Of a DNA stretch of 6,470 nucleotides, positions 1 through 6,456 are shown one piece after another. Source of the stretch: Cytophagales bacterium (GTDB lineage Bacteria > Bacteroidota > Bacteroidia > Cytophagales > Cyclobacteriaceae); NCBI GenBank assembly GCA_029262955.1, contig JAJCYL010000641.1, positions 1-6,470 on the forward strand. Direction: 5' to 3'. The position numbers and the translations under genes were made by a program. How positions within the stretch are numbered: the stretch's first letter is position 1; each line of letters begins with the position of its first letter. The notes below the pieces were generated by a model that was given only the letters and a program-made list of their open reading frames with translations, did no database searches and had not been told where the DNA came from.

Positions 1-2
1 CG

Positions 3-239
3 TCGGCGATCAGTAACCCATTGAGGATTAATTACAACTCTGAGGAAGGTTCGTTTAGAGCTGAAATAAGCAATTACATCCAGGCTGTTGCAGACTCTGC
101 AATTGACAAAAGGGATCTTATAATATTTCCCCTAGTAGCCAATCCGGACGAAAGAGTAGGTATCGTCCGAGCCATTGACCAGCTTATCTTTGATGCCGAT
201 AAGATTAGAATCAAACTGTTTTATTCTACAATTCAATAG
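3..239 (+). CDS. C-terminal fragment of a probable DUF4270 family protein (5' end outside window)
   Basis: The reading frame is open from the first complete codon in the window to the TAG at 237-239, so this is the tail of a longer gene. The TTG at 21 is read as an internal leucine rather than as a start. The visible 78 residues alternate polar and hydrophobic stretches typical of a beta-rich domain, with a 'SNYIQAVADS' segment, a 'LIIFPLVANPDE' strand, and the terminal 'IRIKLFYSTIQ'. Ending on a basic/hydrophobic strand with 'L-x-Y-x-T' is characteristic, as I recall it, of DUF4270, a Bacteroidota family of large lipoprotein-like proteins of unknown function. These genes are often found just upstream of glmS in Cytophagales, and this position fits that. 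The family assignment rests on a short fragment plus context and is therefore moderate. No signal peptide can be checked because the N-terminus is missing. Confidence 0.55.
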   Translation, partial: SAISNPLRINYNSEEGSFRAEISNYIQAVADSAIDKRDLIIFPLVANPDERVGIVRAIDQLIFDADKIRIKLFYSTIQ

Positions 240-242
240 AGG

Positions 243-250
243 TAAATTTG
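243..250 (+). promoter_or_regulatory. Candidate Bacteroidota -7 promoter element before glmS
   Basis: TAAATTTG matches the Bacteroidota sigma-ABfr -7 consensus TAnnTTTG at all six fixed positions and lies 4 bp after the upstream stop codon. The expected -33 TTG is not present at the right distance; the bases there are TTTT at 219-222. The start of transcription would fall near 257, giving a leader of about 25 nt before the glmS ATG. It could let glmS and its downstream genes be expressed independently of the upstream gene. The short, AT-rich consensus can occur by chance. Confidence 0.4.
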
Positions 251-281
251 GCCTCAGGTCAACTATTAAAGCATAAACTGT

Positions 282-2117
282 ATGTGTGGTATTGTTGGAT
301 ACTATGGTGAAAGATCGGCATATGACGTTTTAGTGAAAGGTCTAAAGCGTTTGGAGTATAGAGGCTACGATAGCGCCGGTATTGCAGTTATAGGAGATGG
401 TCTTGAAGTTTTCAAGAAAAAAGGCAAAGTAAAGGATCTTGAAAATTTTATTGATCAGAAAAAAATTACTGGCAAAATAGGAATTGGCCATACTAGATGG
501 GCTACCCATGGTGAACCTTCAGATGTGAATGCTCACCCCCATCTTTCAGGGGAAAAGAGCATTGCAATTATTCACAATGGCATAATTGAAAACTATAGCT
601 CTTTAAAGCAGGAGCTTCTTTCGAAAGGATATGAATTCGAAAGTGAAACGGATACAGAAGTATTAGTTCAATTTATCCAGGCGATAAAGATTGAGAATAA
701 TTGTGGCTTAGTAGAGGCGATTAGAATAGCTCTTAATCAGGTTATTGGAGCGTATGCCATTGCGGTTATCTCAAAGGATGAACCAAATTTGCTGGTAGCG
801 GCTAGAAAAGGCAGTCCGTTGGTCATAGGTATTGGTAAAGATGAGTTTTTATTGGCGTCCGACGCATCGCCAATTGTTGAGTATACCAATGAGGTGGTTT
901 ATTTGAACGATAACGAAATAGCTATAATCGAAAATGGGGATTTGACCATCACCACAATTGAGGATGTAAAGCAAACTCCTTATATCCAGACACTTGATTT
1001 AGAGTTAGAGGCAATTGAGAAGGGTGGTTATCCACATTTTATGCTAAAGGAGATCTTTGAGCAGCCCAACTCGATTGGAGATTGTATGAGAGGTCGGATT
1101 GACGCGACAACCGATCGACTTGTTTTGGGCGGTATCAGAGAATACGCCGATAAATTGGTCGAAGCAGAAAGAATAGTCATTGTGGCCTGTGGGACTTCAT
1201 GGCATGCCGGATTAGTTGCTGAATACTTGATTGAAGATTTATGCCGTATCCCTGTCGAAGTGGAATATGCCTCAGAATTTAGATACCGAAACCCCGTAAT
1301 TAAGCAAGGAGACGTTGTTATTGCTATTTCTCAATCGGGAGAAACTGCTGATACCCTTGCTGCCATTGAACTTGCCAAATCAAAAGGTGCGGTAATCTTT
1401 GGGGTTGTCAACACGGTTGGCTCATCAATTTCAAGGGCAACAGACGAGGGAGCATATTTGCATGCTGGCCCAGAAATAGGAGTTGCCAGTACCAAAGCTT
1501 TTACGGGTCAGCTAACCGTTCTTACCATGATTGCTTTAATGATTGGTAAAAGAAAGGGAACAATTACAGATAGGAAGTTCAGTAATATGCTCAGGGAGCT
1601 ATCTATGATCCCCGAAAAGATCAAGGCTGTACTTGATAGTAATGATAAAATTGAGTTTATAGCCGATCTCTTCAAGGATGCCAGGAATTTTCTCTACCTG
1701 GGCAGGGGCTATAATTTTCCGGTAGCCCTGGAAGGTGCTTTGAAATTGAAGGAGATCTCCTACATTCATGCAGAAGGATATCCCGCGGCAGAAATGAAAC
1801 ATGGGCCAATCGCACTAATTGATGAACAAATGCCTGTGGTGGTGATTGCCACGAGGGACAATTCGTATGACAAGATTGTAAGCAACATACAGGAAGTGAA
1901 AGCGCGAAAGGGAGTTGTCATTGCTGTTGTGACCGAAGGAGATGCCCTAATTCCCAAAATGGCAGATTTTGTGATTGAGGTGCCTAGGACGGCTGATGAA
2001 CTTATGCCTTTAGTGTCAGTGCTACCCTTACAATTGCTTTCTTATCATATTGCGGTTCTAAGAGGGTGTAATGTTGATCAACCCAGAAACTTGGCGAAAT
2101 CTGTCACTGTAGAATAA
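282..2117 (+). CDS. glmS: Glutamine--fructose-6-phosphate aminotransferase (isomerizing)
   Basis: Converts fructose 6-phosphate and glutamine into glucosamine 6-phosphate and glutamate, the first committed step towards UDP-GlcNAc for peptidoglycan and LPS; cytoplasmic homodimer. The 611-residue length is normal. The protein begins MCGIVGY, placing the N-terminal-nucleophile cysteine at residue 2, exposed after Met removal, which fixes the start. The glutaminase domain (about 2-240) shows RGYDSAG (27-33), GHTRWATHG (69-77), HNGIIEN (98-104) and ETDTEVL (122-128). Two SIS sugar-isomerase domains follow: ACGTSWHAG (302-310), SQSGETADTLA (350-360) and VASTKAF (401-407) in the first, then ALKLKEISYIHAEGYP (486-501) and KHGP (506-509) in the second. 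The catalytic residues Glu491, His507 and Lys606 correspond to E. coli 488, 504 and 603. The tail NLAKSVTVE is canonical. No Shine-Dalgarno is visible. It is the first gene of a tight run with ridA and gltX. Confidence 0.98.
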   Translation: MCGIVGYYGERSAYDVLVKGLKRLEYRGYDSAGIAVIGDGLEVFKKKGKVKDLENFIDQKKITGKIGIGHTRWATHGEPSDVNAHPHLSGEKSIAIIHNGIIENYSSLKQELLSKGYEFESETDTEVLVQFIQAIKIENNCGLVEAIRIALNQVIGAYAIAVISKDEPNLLVAARKGSPLVIGIGKDEFLLASDASPIVEYTNEVVYLNDNEIAIIENGDLTITTIEDVKQTPYIQTLDLELEAIEKGGYPHFMLKEIFEQPNSIGDCMRGRIDATTDRLVLGGIREYADKLVEAERIVIVACGTSWHAGLVAEYLIEDLCRIPVEVEYASEFRYRNPVIKQGDVVIAISQSGETADTLAAIELAKSKGAVIFGVVNTVGSSISRATDEGAYLHAGPEIGVASTKAFTGQLTVLTMIALMIGKRKGTITDRKFSNMLRELSMIPEKIKAVLDSNDKIEFIADLFKDARNFLYLGRGYNFPVALEGALKLKEISYIHAEGYPAAEMKHGPIALIDEQMPVVVIATRDNSYDKIVSNIQEVKARKGVVIAVVTEGDALIPKMADFVIEVPRTADELMPLVSVLPLQLLSYHIAVLRGCNVDQPRNLAKSVTVE

Positions 2118-2135
2118 AACACTTAAACCTTCAAA

Positions 2136-2510
2136 ATGAAAATAATAAACACAACCAATGCACCTGCTCCTATCGGTCCATATTCACAATCAGTTTTGGC
2201 TAATGGCACATTATACGTTTCAGGTCAAATCCCTCTTGATCCTGGAACCGGTGAGCTAGTTGCGGGTGAAATAGAAGATGAAACCAGGCAAGTAATGCAA
2301 AATATAGAAGCTATTCTTGAAGAAGCTGGGGCCTCATTTTCAAAAGTTGCCAAGTGCTCTATTTTTGTCAAAAACATGGCCGATTTTGGTCGCATTAATG
2401 CGGTGTATGGCGAATATTTCAAAGAAAATCCTCCAGCAAGAGAGACCGTTGAAGTAAGCGGCTTACCAAAGGGCGTTAATGTTGAAATTTCCTGTATAGC
2501 AATCCCTTAA
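2136..2510 (+). CDS. ridA: RidA family reactive enamine/imine deaminase
   Basis: Hydrolyses 2-aminoacrylate and related enamine/imine intermediates released by PLP-dependent enzymes such as serine/threonine dehydratase, giving 2-keto acids and ammonia; a cytoplasmic homotrimer with active sites between subunits. The 124 residues cover the complete YjgF/YER057c/UK114 fold. Visible signatures are the N-terminal NAPAPIGPYSQ (8-18), VSGQIPLDP (28-36), the central VFVKNM-like IFVKNMADF (76-84), and the family C-terminal block PARETVEVSGLPKGVNVEI (100-118). The substrate-carboxylate arginine is Arg102 (E. coli Arg105), and Tyr16 and Glu117 occupy the positions of E. coli Tyr17 and Glu120, so the deaminase-active RidA subgroup is likely rather than an Rid1-7 paralogue lacking the arginine. 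The loop before the PAR motif is about two residues shorter than in E. coli, and Thr104 replaces the E. coli Cys107. It starts 18 bp after glmS and ends 9 bp before gltX, consistent with co-transcription. Confidence 0.95.
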   Translation: MKIINTTNAPAPIGPYSQSVLANGTLYVSGQIPLDPGTGELVAGEIEDETRQVMQNIEAILEEAGASFSKVAKCSIFVKNMADFGRINAVYGEYFKENPPARETVEVSGLPKGVNVEISCIAIP

Positions 2511-2519
2511 TTATTAGGC

Positions 2520-4046
2520 ATGAATGGAGTTAGGGTGCGTTTTGCACCGAGCCCGACAGGTGCTCTACACATTGGTGGTGTGAGGACTGCACTTTTTAAT
2601 TACCTGTTTGCAAAAAAACACGGAGGTACATTTATTCTCAGAATTGAAGATACTGATGAGAATAGGTTTGTTCCCTGGGCTGAAAAATATATTGTGGATG
2701 CCCTGGAATGGCTGGGCATCCAAGCAGATGAAGGACCTGTCAATGGCGGGGAATTTGCTCCTTATCGACAATCTGAACGAAAAGATATCTACAGCGAATA
2801 CGCCATGAAACTCGTCGAAGAAGGCAAGGCATACTATGCCTTCGATACCGCCGAGGAATTAAATGTATTAAGAGAAAAGTTAAAAGCTGCGAAGGCCAGC
2901 TCATTAAATTACAATGCTGTGAGCAGGGTCCAGATGAAAAATTCTTTGACCCTATCTGATGATGATGTTCAGAATAGGATTGACTCAGGAGAGCCTTACG
3001 TTATCAGAATTAATATACCACTCAAAGAGGAGATCCGATTTCAGGATCAGGTTAGGGGTTGGGTAGTTGTGCAGTCATCCACACTCGATGACAAGGTGCT
3101 TTTGAAATCTGATGGTATGCCAACCTATCATCTGGCCAACATAGTTGATGACCATTTAATGGGAATCACGCATGTCATTCGTGGCGAAGAATGGTTGCCC
3201 TCGGCTCCATTGCATGTCATTTTGTATAACTATTTTGAATGGACAGCACCAATGTTCGCTCATTTGCCATTGTTGTTGAAACCTGATGGAAACGGTAAAC
3301 TGAGTAAAAGAGATGCCGAAAAACATGGATTCCCAATATTTCCCTTACAATGGTTAGATGGCGACAAGAAGGTTCAGGGTTTTCGTGAGAGTGGGTATTA
3401 CCCGGAAGCAGTATTGAATTTTATCGCCTTGTTGGGCTGGAACCCCGGTGGAGAACAAGAAATATTCGGAATGAAGGAGCTAATTGACCTATTTACCATT
3501 GAGAAAGTTCATAAGTCAGGGGCCAAATTTGATATTCAAAAAGCCAATTGGTTCAACGAACATTACCTCGGAGTTAAGGATGAGAAGAGCATTGCCAGGC
3601 AATTAGTTGCAGATGTCGAGGATAAAGGATTAACAATTGATGACGATGTATCTGTGGAGTTAGTTCAATTGCTAAAAGACAGGGTTACATTCGAATCAGA
3701 GTTGCTACCCCTGGCAAAGTTTTACTTCGAAGAACCTATCAGTTATGACGATGATCTTGTTTCAAAGAAGTGGACAGCACAGGCTGTTAACGTACTTGCT
3801 GAGTTTGCATCCAGGGTAGAGTCTTATGAAAATGGGAGCATTGATGATTTTAAGTCTATCTTAATGAACGTTTTGGATAAGCAGGACGTTAAAATGGGTA
3901 AGGTTATGCCTGCGTTGAGATTATCGATTACGGGTGAGACGACTGGCCCGGATCTGATGGGAATGATCAAAATTTTAGGTGGTCATCGAGTGTCTCAAAG
4001 GATTTTGAAAGCGATTAATTCACTGGCTGATAGAGTAATTGATTAA
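2520..4046 (+). CDS. gltX: Glutamyl-tRNA synthetase (class I)
   Basis: Attaches glutamate to tRNA-Glu using ATP; cytoplasmic, essential. The 508 residues match the usual length of Bacteroidota GluRS. The catalytic Rossmann domain begins with RFAPSPTGALHIGG (7-20), whose HIGG at 17-20 is the HIGH signature, followed by the glutamate/ATP-binding RIEDTD (41-46), the YRQSER motif (82-87), the conserved DGMPTYHLANIVDDHLMGIT (198-217) with HVIRGEEWL (218-226), and the class I loop KLSKRD (260-265). From about 330 onward lies the alpha-helical anticodon-binding domain, with the family-typical KSGAKFD (332-338) and the late KVMPALRLSITG (461-472). The zinc-binding cysteines that E. coli carries after the YRQSER region are absent here (AYYAFDTAEEL, 104-114), as in other Bacteroidota members. 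One odd residue is Trp53 in RFVPWAE, where most relatives have glycine. The ATG is 9 bp after the ridA stop, and no other plausible start lies between. Confidence 0.97.
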   Translation: MNGVRVRFAPSPTGALHIGGVRTALFNYLFAKKHGGTFILRIEDTDENRFVPWAEKYIVDALEWLGIQADEGPVNGGEFAPYRQSERKDIYSEYAMKLVEEGKAYYAFDTAEELNVLREKLKAAKASSLNYNAVSRVQMKNSLTLSDDDVQNRIDSGEPYVIRINIPLKEEIRFQDQVRGWVVVQSSTLDDKVLLKSDGMPTYHLANIVDDHLMGITHVIRGEEWLPSAPLHVILYNYFEWTAPMFAHLPLLLKPDGNGKLSKRDAEKHGFPIFPLQWLDGDKKVQGFRESGYYPEAVLNFIALLGWNPGGEQEIFGMKELIDLFTIEKVHKSGAKFDIQKANWFNEHYLGVKDEKSIARQLVADVEDKGLTIDDDVSVELVQLLKDRVTFESELLPLAKFYFEEPISYDDDLVSKKWTAQAVNVLAEFASRVESYENGSIDDFKSILMNVLDKQDVKMGKVMPALRLSITGETTGPDLMGMIKILGGHRVSQRILKAINSLADRVID

Positions 4047-4050
4047 GGAT

Positions 4051-4254
4051 ATGAAAAAAAAATCAAAGAAGGTTGAGCAGAAACCCAAGGTAAACCCAGC
4101 CCTCGAAGGCTTCGATATCCGCATTGATTCATTTGGAGAAATAAAATCCAATTTTGAAATTGATAAACTTAATATGTTTCTAAATCAGCATGTTGAGGAT
4201 AAAAAACTCAAAGATCGTGATGACCTGGAAGAGCTTAAGAAAGACGATACGTGA
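4051..4254 (+). CDS. Small lysine-rich conserved protein of unknown function, downstream of gltX
   Basis: A 67-residue protein of unknown function. I chose the ATG at 4051; a TTG at 4039 in the same frame would add four residues but overlap the end of gltX. The gltX stop is only 4 bp upstream, so translation is probably coupled. The first 13 residues carry seven lysines and no hydrophobic stretch, so there is no signal peptide or membrane segment and the protein should be cytoplasmic. The middle (about 14-53) reads VNPALEGFDIRIDSFGEI followed by a probable helix with DKLNMFLN and VEDKKL; I recall similar core sequences in small proteins near gltX in other Bacteroidota. The tail is acidic/basic mixed (residues 54-67). 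The highly charged ends and compact core could suit nucleic-acid or ribosome/tRNA association, but that is only a guess. A run of nine A residues follows the start codon. Confidence 0.75.
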   Translation: MKKKSKKVEQKPKVNPALEGFDIRIDSFGEIKSNFEIDKLNMFLNQHVEDKKLKDRDDLEELKKDDT

Positions 4255-4261
4255 ATTATCG
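4245..4261 (-). terminator. Weak hairpin across the convergent gene junction, possible terminator of the - strand transcript
   Basis: CGATA (4245-4249) and TATCG (4257-4261) form a 5-bp stem around a 7-nt loop that includes the stop codon at 4252-4254 and part of the opposite stop. Read on the - strand, the stem is followed by a pyrimidine tract TCTTTCTT, which resembles a weak intrinsic terminator for the pspC transcript; on the + strand no U tract follows. The stem is short and not GC-rich, so this is tentative. Confidence 0.25.
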
Positions 4262-4438
4262 AGGCATGACGATCCACATGATTACATAGACAAGTGCTCC
4301 TGCGAAGACAGTAAAAACTGTCAGGAGTAAGTAAATTATTCTGACCAGAGTTGGGTCCCAACCAAAGTATTCAGCTAATCCACCGCACACACCTGCAATA
4401 ACTTTATTCGACGACCTGGTAAGTTTTTTAGTACCCAT
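4256..4438 (-). CDS. Small PspC-domain membrane protein
   Basis: A 60-residue protein consisting of essentially one PspC domain. It opens with the family pattern KKLTRSSNKVIAGVCGGLAEY (4-24), where the GVCGGLAEYFG motif (16-26) is diagnostic, then WDPTLVRIIYLLL (27-39), and a single transmembrane helix at about 33-57 that ends in the typical WIVMPR tail. PspC proteins sit in the inner membrane; in enterobacteria PspC is part of the phage-shock response and relieves PspA inhibition of PspF, but stand-alone short PspC proteins in Bacteroidota have no psp operon partners here and their job is not established. The name reflects the domain, not a demonstrated role. The start at 4438 lies 29 bp after the end of the DinB-like gene on the same strand, suggesting one transcript. 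Its stop is 1 bp from that of the convergent gene. No good Shine-Dalgarno is visible; a GGAG lies 13 nt upstream, too far to be convincing. Confidence 0.92.
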   Translation of the reverse strand: MGTKKLTRSSNKVIAGVCGGLAEYFGWDPTLVRIIYLLLTVFTVFAGALVYVIMWIVMPR

Positions 4439-4467
4439 ACTTCTTTAAGTTTCTCCAAATTTAAAAT

Positions 4468-5016
4468 TCATTTGTTCTTTTCCAAGGTCACTGCATTCTT
4501 AATCCTCCTAATTTGCTTTCTGTGATGGTTTTGATGTGAGATCATTGAGTCCATTGTCTGCATGAATGAGAGCCTTCCAAAGATTGGATGTCTGAATACC
4601 GCCTTGTCTAAATACTCCATAGGGAAATGTTCAATGAATTCTTTCCACTCAGCTCTTAAGTCACGCCATTCGATTTGAATATTATCCAAAGTACCATCGG
4701 AAGATGGTGGGGTCAATACGGAAGGCATCTTAAATTTGATTGAAGAATTATTAACGGATCTCATGAGGAAAGCTCTAATCCCTGCTGACCAATTAACGTT
4801 CTGTAAACCACCATACTTAATTTTCTTCTGAATATAGCTTAAGGTACCAACCTCAGTATTTTTCAAATGATTCAGGACTTGGATGATACACCACTTTTCT
4901 GGACTGGATTTATAATTCAGTTGAGATTCCTCTAACTTTTCGATCTCCTTTATCAGTGAAGCATTTTCAGCTTCTAACTGAGCATATTTGGACAGTATCT
5001 TTGCTTTGTATGACAT
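4468..5016 (-). CDS. DinB/YfiT-like superfamily putative metal-dependent protein
   Basis: A 182-residue soluble protein resembling the DinB/YfiT four-helix-bundle superfamily. This family is unrelated to DNA polymerase IV despite the shared name. The first helix (about 5-33) is long and charged. WCIIQVLNHLKNTE (42-55) matches the family 'W-s-x-x-e-x-l-x-H-l' block and supplies His50; near the C-terminus SHQNHHRKQIRRI (160-172) gives the HxxxH pair His161/His165. These three histidines are the expected metal triad, with His164 as an alternative ligand. Members include thiol-dependent transferases using bacillithiol or mycothiol and many proteins without an assigned reaction; the substrate cannot be inferred here. 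The region 73-125 (WSAGIRAF, the KMPSVLTPP loop, IEWRDLRAEWKEF) also fits such bundles. There is no signal peptide or membrane helix. It is divergent from the antiporter gene and probably co-transcribed with the downstream pspC gene. Confidence 0.82.
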   Translation of the reverse strand: MSYKAKILSKYAQLEAENASLIKEIEKLEESQLNYKSSPEKWCIIQVLNHLKNTEVGTLSYIQKKIKYGGLQNVNWSAGIRAFLMRSVNNSSIKFKMPSVLTPPSSDGTLDNIQIEWRDLRAEWKEFIEHFPMEYLDKAVFRHPIFGRLSFMQTMDSMISHQNHHRKQIRRIKNAVTLEKNK

Positions 5017-5080
5017 AAATGAATGATATTGTCTAAAGTACGAAGTTTCATTTGGCTATTAATTGGCAGTAATAATAGGT

Positions 5081-5112
5081 TTTGACGATTTTATTGGATT
5101 GTAGTACATTTG
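5081..5112 (+). promoter_or_regulatory. Bacteroidota-type promoter for the antiporter gene
   Basis: TTTG at 5081-5084 is followed after exactly 20 bp by TACATTTG at 5105-5112. This matches both halves of the Bacteroidota sigma-ABfr promoter (-33 TTTG/TTG and -7 TAnnTTTG) at the preferred spacing. Transcription should begin around 5118-5120, giving a leader of roughly 40 nt before the ATG at 5158. It lies in the 141-bp divergent intergenic region, where no other gene is visible. Confidence 0.7.
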
Positions 5113-5157
5113 GGGACAATTTAGAGCAATTCAAATAGCTTAATTTATTCCGCCTGA

Positions 5158-6438
5158 ATGGAATTCGAAATTCTCGATGTTGTAGCCTTGTTTATTATTC
5201 TTGCAGGGCTCTTCATCTTTACTAATACCTACTTTCTCAAGCTTCCCTCCTCCATCGGATTAATGATAATGGCCTTGTTGCTTTCACTAGTAATTCTGGG
5301 TTCGGGTTTGATTTTTCCAGATTTTCGGGCAGGTACAATGCGATTATTGCAGGACTATGAGTATAGAGAGGTCATTTTCGAGGTAATTCTTACTTTCTTA
5401 CTCTTTGCAGGAGCACTAAACATAGATTTTAAACGGCTAGCTGAAGAAAAGGGATCAGTATTGATTTTGGCCATTTTTGGGGTCATCATATCAACCATGA
5501 TAACCGGTACAGGGGCTTATTATATTCTCAATGCAATTGGCCTCCATATTGATTACATCTACTGTTTGGTCTTTGGAGCGTTGATTTCACCTACCGATCC
5601 AATTGCCGTTATTTCAACAGTAAAAAGATATAATGTCTCTGAAAAATTGAGGATTAGAATTGAAGGAGAATCGTTATTTAATGATGGTATTGCGGTTGTT
5701 TTTGCGCTGGCACTGCTCGATCTTGAGTCTAAGGAATTAGATCATATTATTCATTTCGCAGATCTTGTTCAGACTTTTATTCTTGATATAACGGGTGGCG
5801 TGATAATCGGTGTGATTCTTGGGTTTATTTGTTTTAAACTCCTTGACTTTATTGATAACGAACAATCAGAGTTGGAAATTCTGGTAACAGTTGCCTTATT
5901 AATGGCATCAACCCAATTGGCCCACTTGGAAGCGATTGAGGTTTCCGGTAAGCAGGCGGCTGTGGTCATGGGATTGGTGGTCGGAAATCAAGGGAAGAGT
6001 GATAAACTGGTAGGTGCGGCGAGTGAATATGTCTTTAAGTTTTGGCATTTGATGGAGCAAAGCTTAAATGCAATTCTTTACGTTCTAATCGGTATGGAGA
6101 TGCTTATAATTCCCTTACAAATGAATTACTTCGCGGCTGGATTTTTTGCTTTTGCTCTTGTACTTTTTGCCAGATGGAGTAGCGTATTCATCCCTATTAA
6201 ACTCATGTCCCGTACGAGGAGTTTTGATCCAAAGACAATTTCGATTATGACGTGGGGAAGCTTACGGGGAGGTGTTCCGATTGCTTTGTCACTGACTTTA
6301 CCGGAGTTTGAAGGAAGGGACCTCATAATTACGATGACCTATGTCGTAGTAGTAGTTTCAATTCTTTACCAGGGACTCACCGTTAATAGAATGTTAAAAA
6401 CTACAGTTGGTTACAGACCAATTACAGACGAAGACTAG
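5158..6438 (+). CDS. CPA1 family (NhaP-type) Na+/H+ antiporter
   Basis: Inner-membrane cation/proton exchanger of the CPA1 family, expected to expel Na+ in return for H+ and so control cytoplasmic pH and salt. The 426 residues are strongly hydrophobic, with about 12-13 predicted membrane helices, starting at about 6-26 and 31-51 and ending at about 387-408. Family motifs are LFAGALNIDF (82-91), GALISPTDPIAVIS (140-153) with the unwound-helix Thr146-Asp147, EGESLFNDGIAVV (169-181) with Glu171, Asn175 and Asp176, and WGSLRGGVPIALSL (366-379) with Arg370. Asp147 and Asp176 are the likely ion-binding acids; the Asn-Asp pair, instead of Asp-Asp, is the signature of electroneutral 1:1 CPA1 exchangers such as archaeal NhaP. 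The protein stops soon after the last helix, with a short acidic tail and none of the C-terminal regulatory (TrkA/CNMP) domain found in longer relatives. It appears to be a single-gene unit from its own promoter. K+ rather than Na+ selectivity cannot be excluded. Confidence 0.93.
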   Translation: MEFEILDVVALFIILAGLFIFTNTYFLKLPSSIGLMIMALLLSLVILGSGLIFPDFRAGTMRLLQDYEYREVIFEVILTFLLFAGALNIDFKRLAEEKGSVLILAIFGVIISTMITGTGAYYILNAIGLHIDYIYCLVFGALISPTDPIAVISTVKRYNVSEKLRIRIEGESLFNDGIAVVFALALLDLESKELDHIIHFADLVQTFILDITGGVIIGVILGFICFKLLDFIDNEQSELEILVTVALLMASTQLAHLEAIEVSGKQAAVVMGLVVGNQGKSDKLVGAASEYVFKFWHLMEQSLNAILYVLIGMEMLIIPLQMNYFAAGFFAFALVLFARWSSVFIPIKLMSRTRSFDPKTISIMTWGSLRGGVPIALSLTLPEFEGRDLIITMTYVVVVVSILYQGLTVNRMLKTTVGYRPITDED

Positions 6439-6456
6439 CGCCAATTTAGATTTGGT

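Noticed and set aside
21..239. A complete 72-residue gene starting at TTG 21
   Set aside because: The frame is open to the window edge and the sequence reads as the C-terminal strand region of a larger protein, so a partial gene is the better reading.
240..281. glmS ribozyme/riboswitch upstream of glmS
   Set aside because: The leader is only 42 bp, far shorter than the ribozyme, and none of its conserved core is recognisable; the element is known from Firmicutes.
1599..1957. Antisense open frames inside glmS, and similar ones inside ridA, gltX and the antiporter
   Set aside because: They lie opposite strongly conserved coding sequence, their proteins show no recognisable motifs or sensible composition, and they are best explained as shadow frames.
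2608..2808. +1-frame open frame within the start of gltX
   Set aside because: It sits fully inside the GluRS catalytic domain and its translation has no domain-like features.
4039..4254. TTG 4039 as start of the small protein
   Set aside because: It overlaps the last codons of gltX and adds only LIKD before a good ATG with a lysine-rich beginning typical of a true N-terminus.
4452..4456. GGAGA on the - strand as a Shine-Dalgarno for pspC
   Set aside because: It is 13 nt from the start codon, beyond the useful spacing, and the other genes here lack such sites.
4468..5016. DinB as DNA polymerase IV
   Set aside because: The protein is only 182 residues with a histidine-triad four-helix-bundle pattern and has no Y-family polymerase motifs; the shared name is historical.
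5033..5040. - strand promoter box TACTTTAG for the DinB-like gene
   Set aside because: It has one mismatch to TAnnTTTG and no TTG at the expected -33 distance, so it is too weak to annotate.
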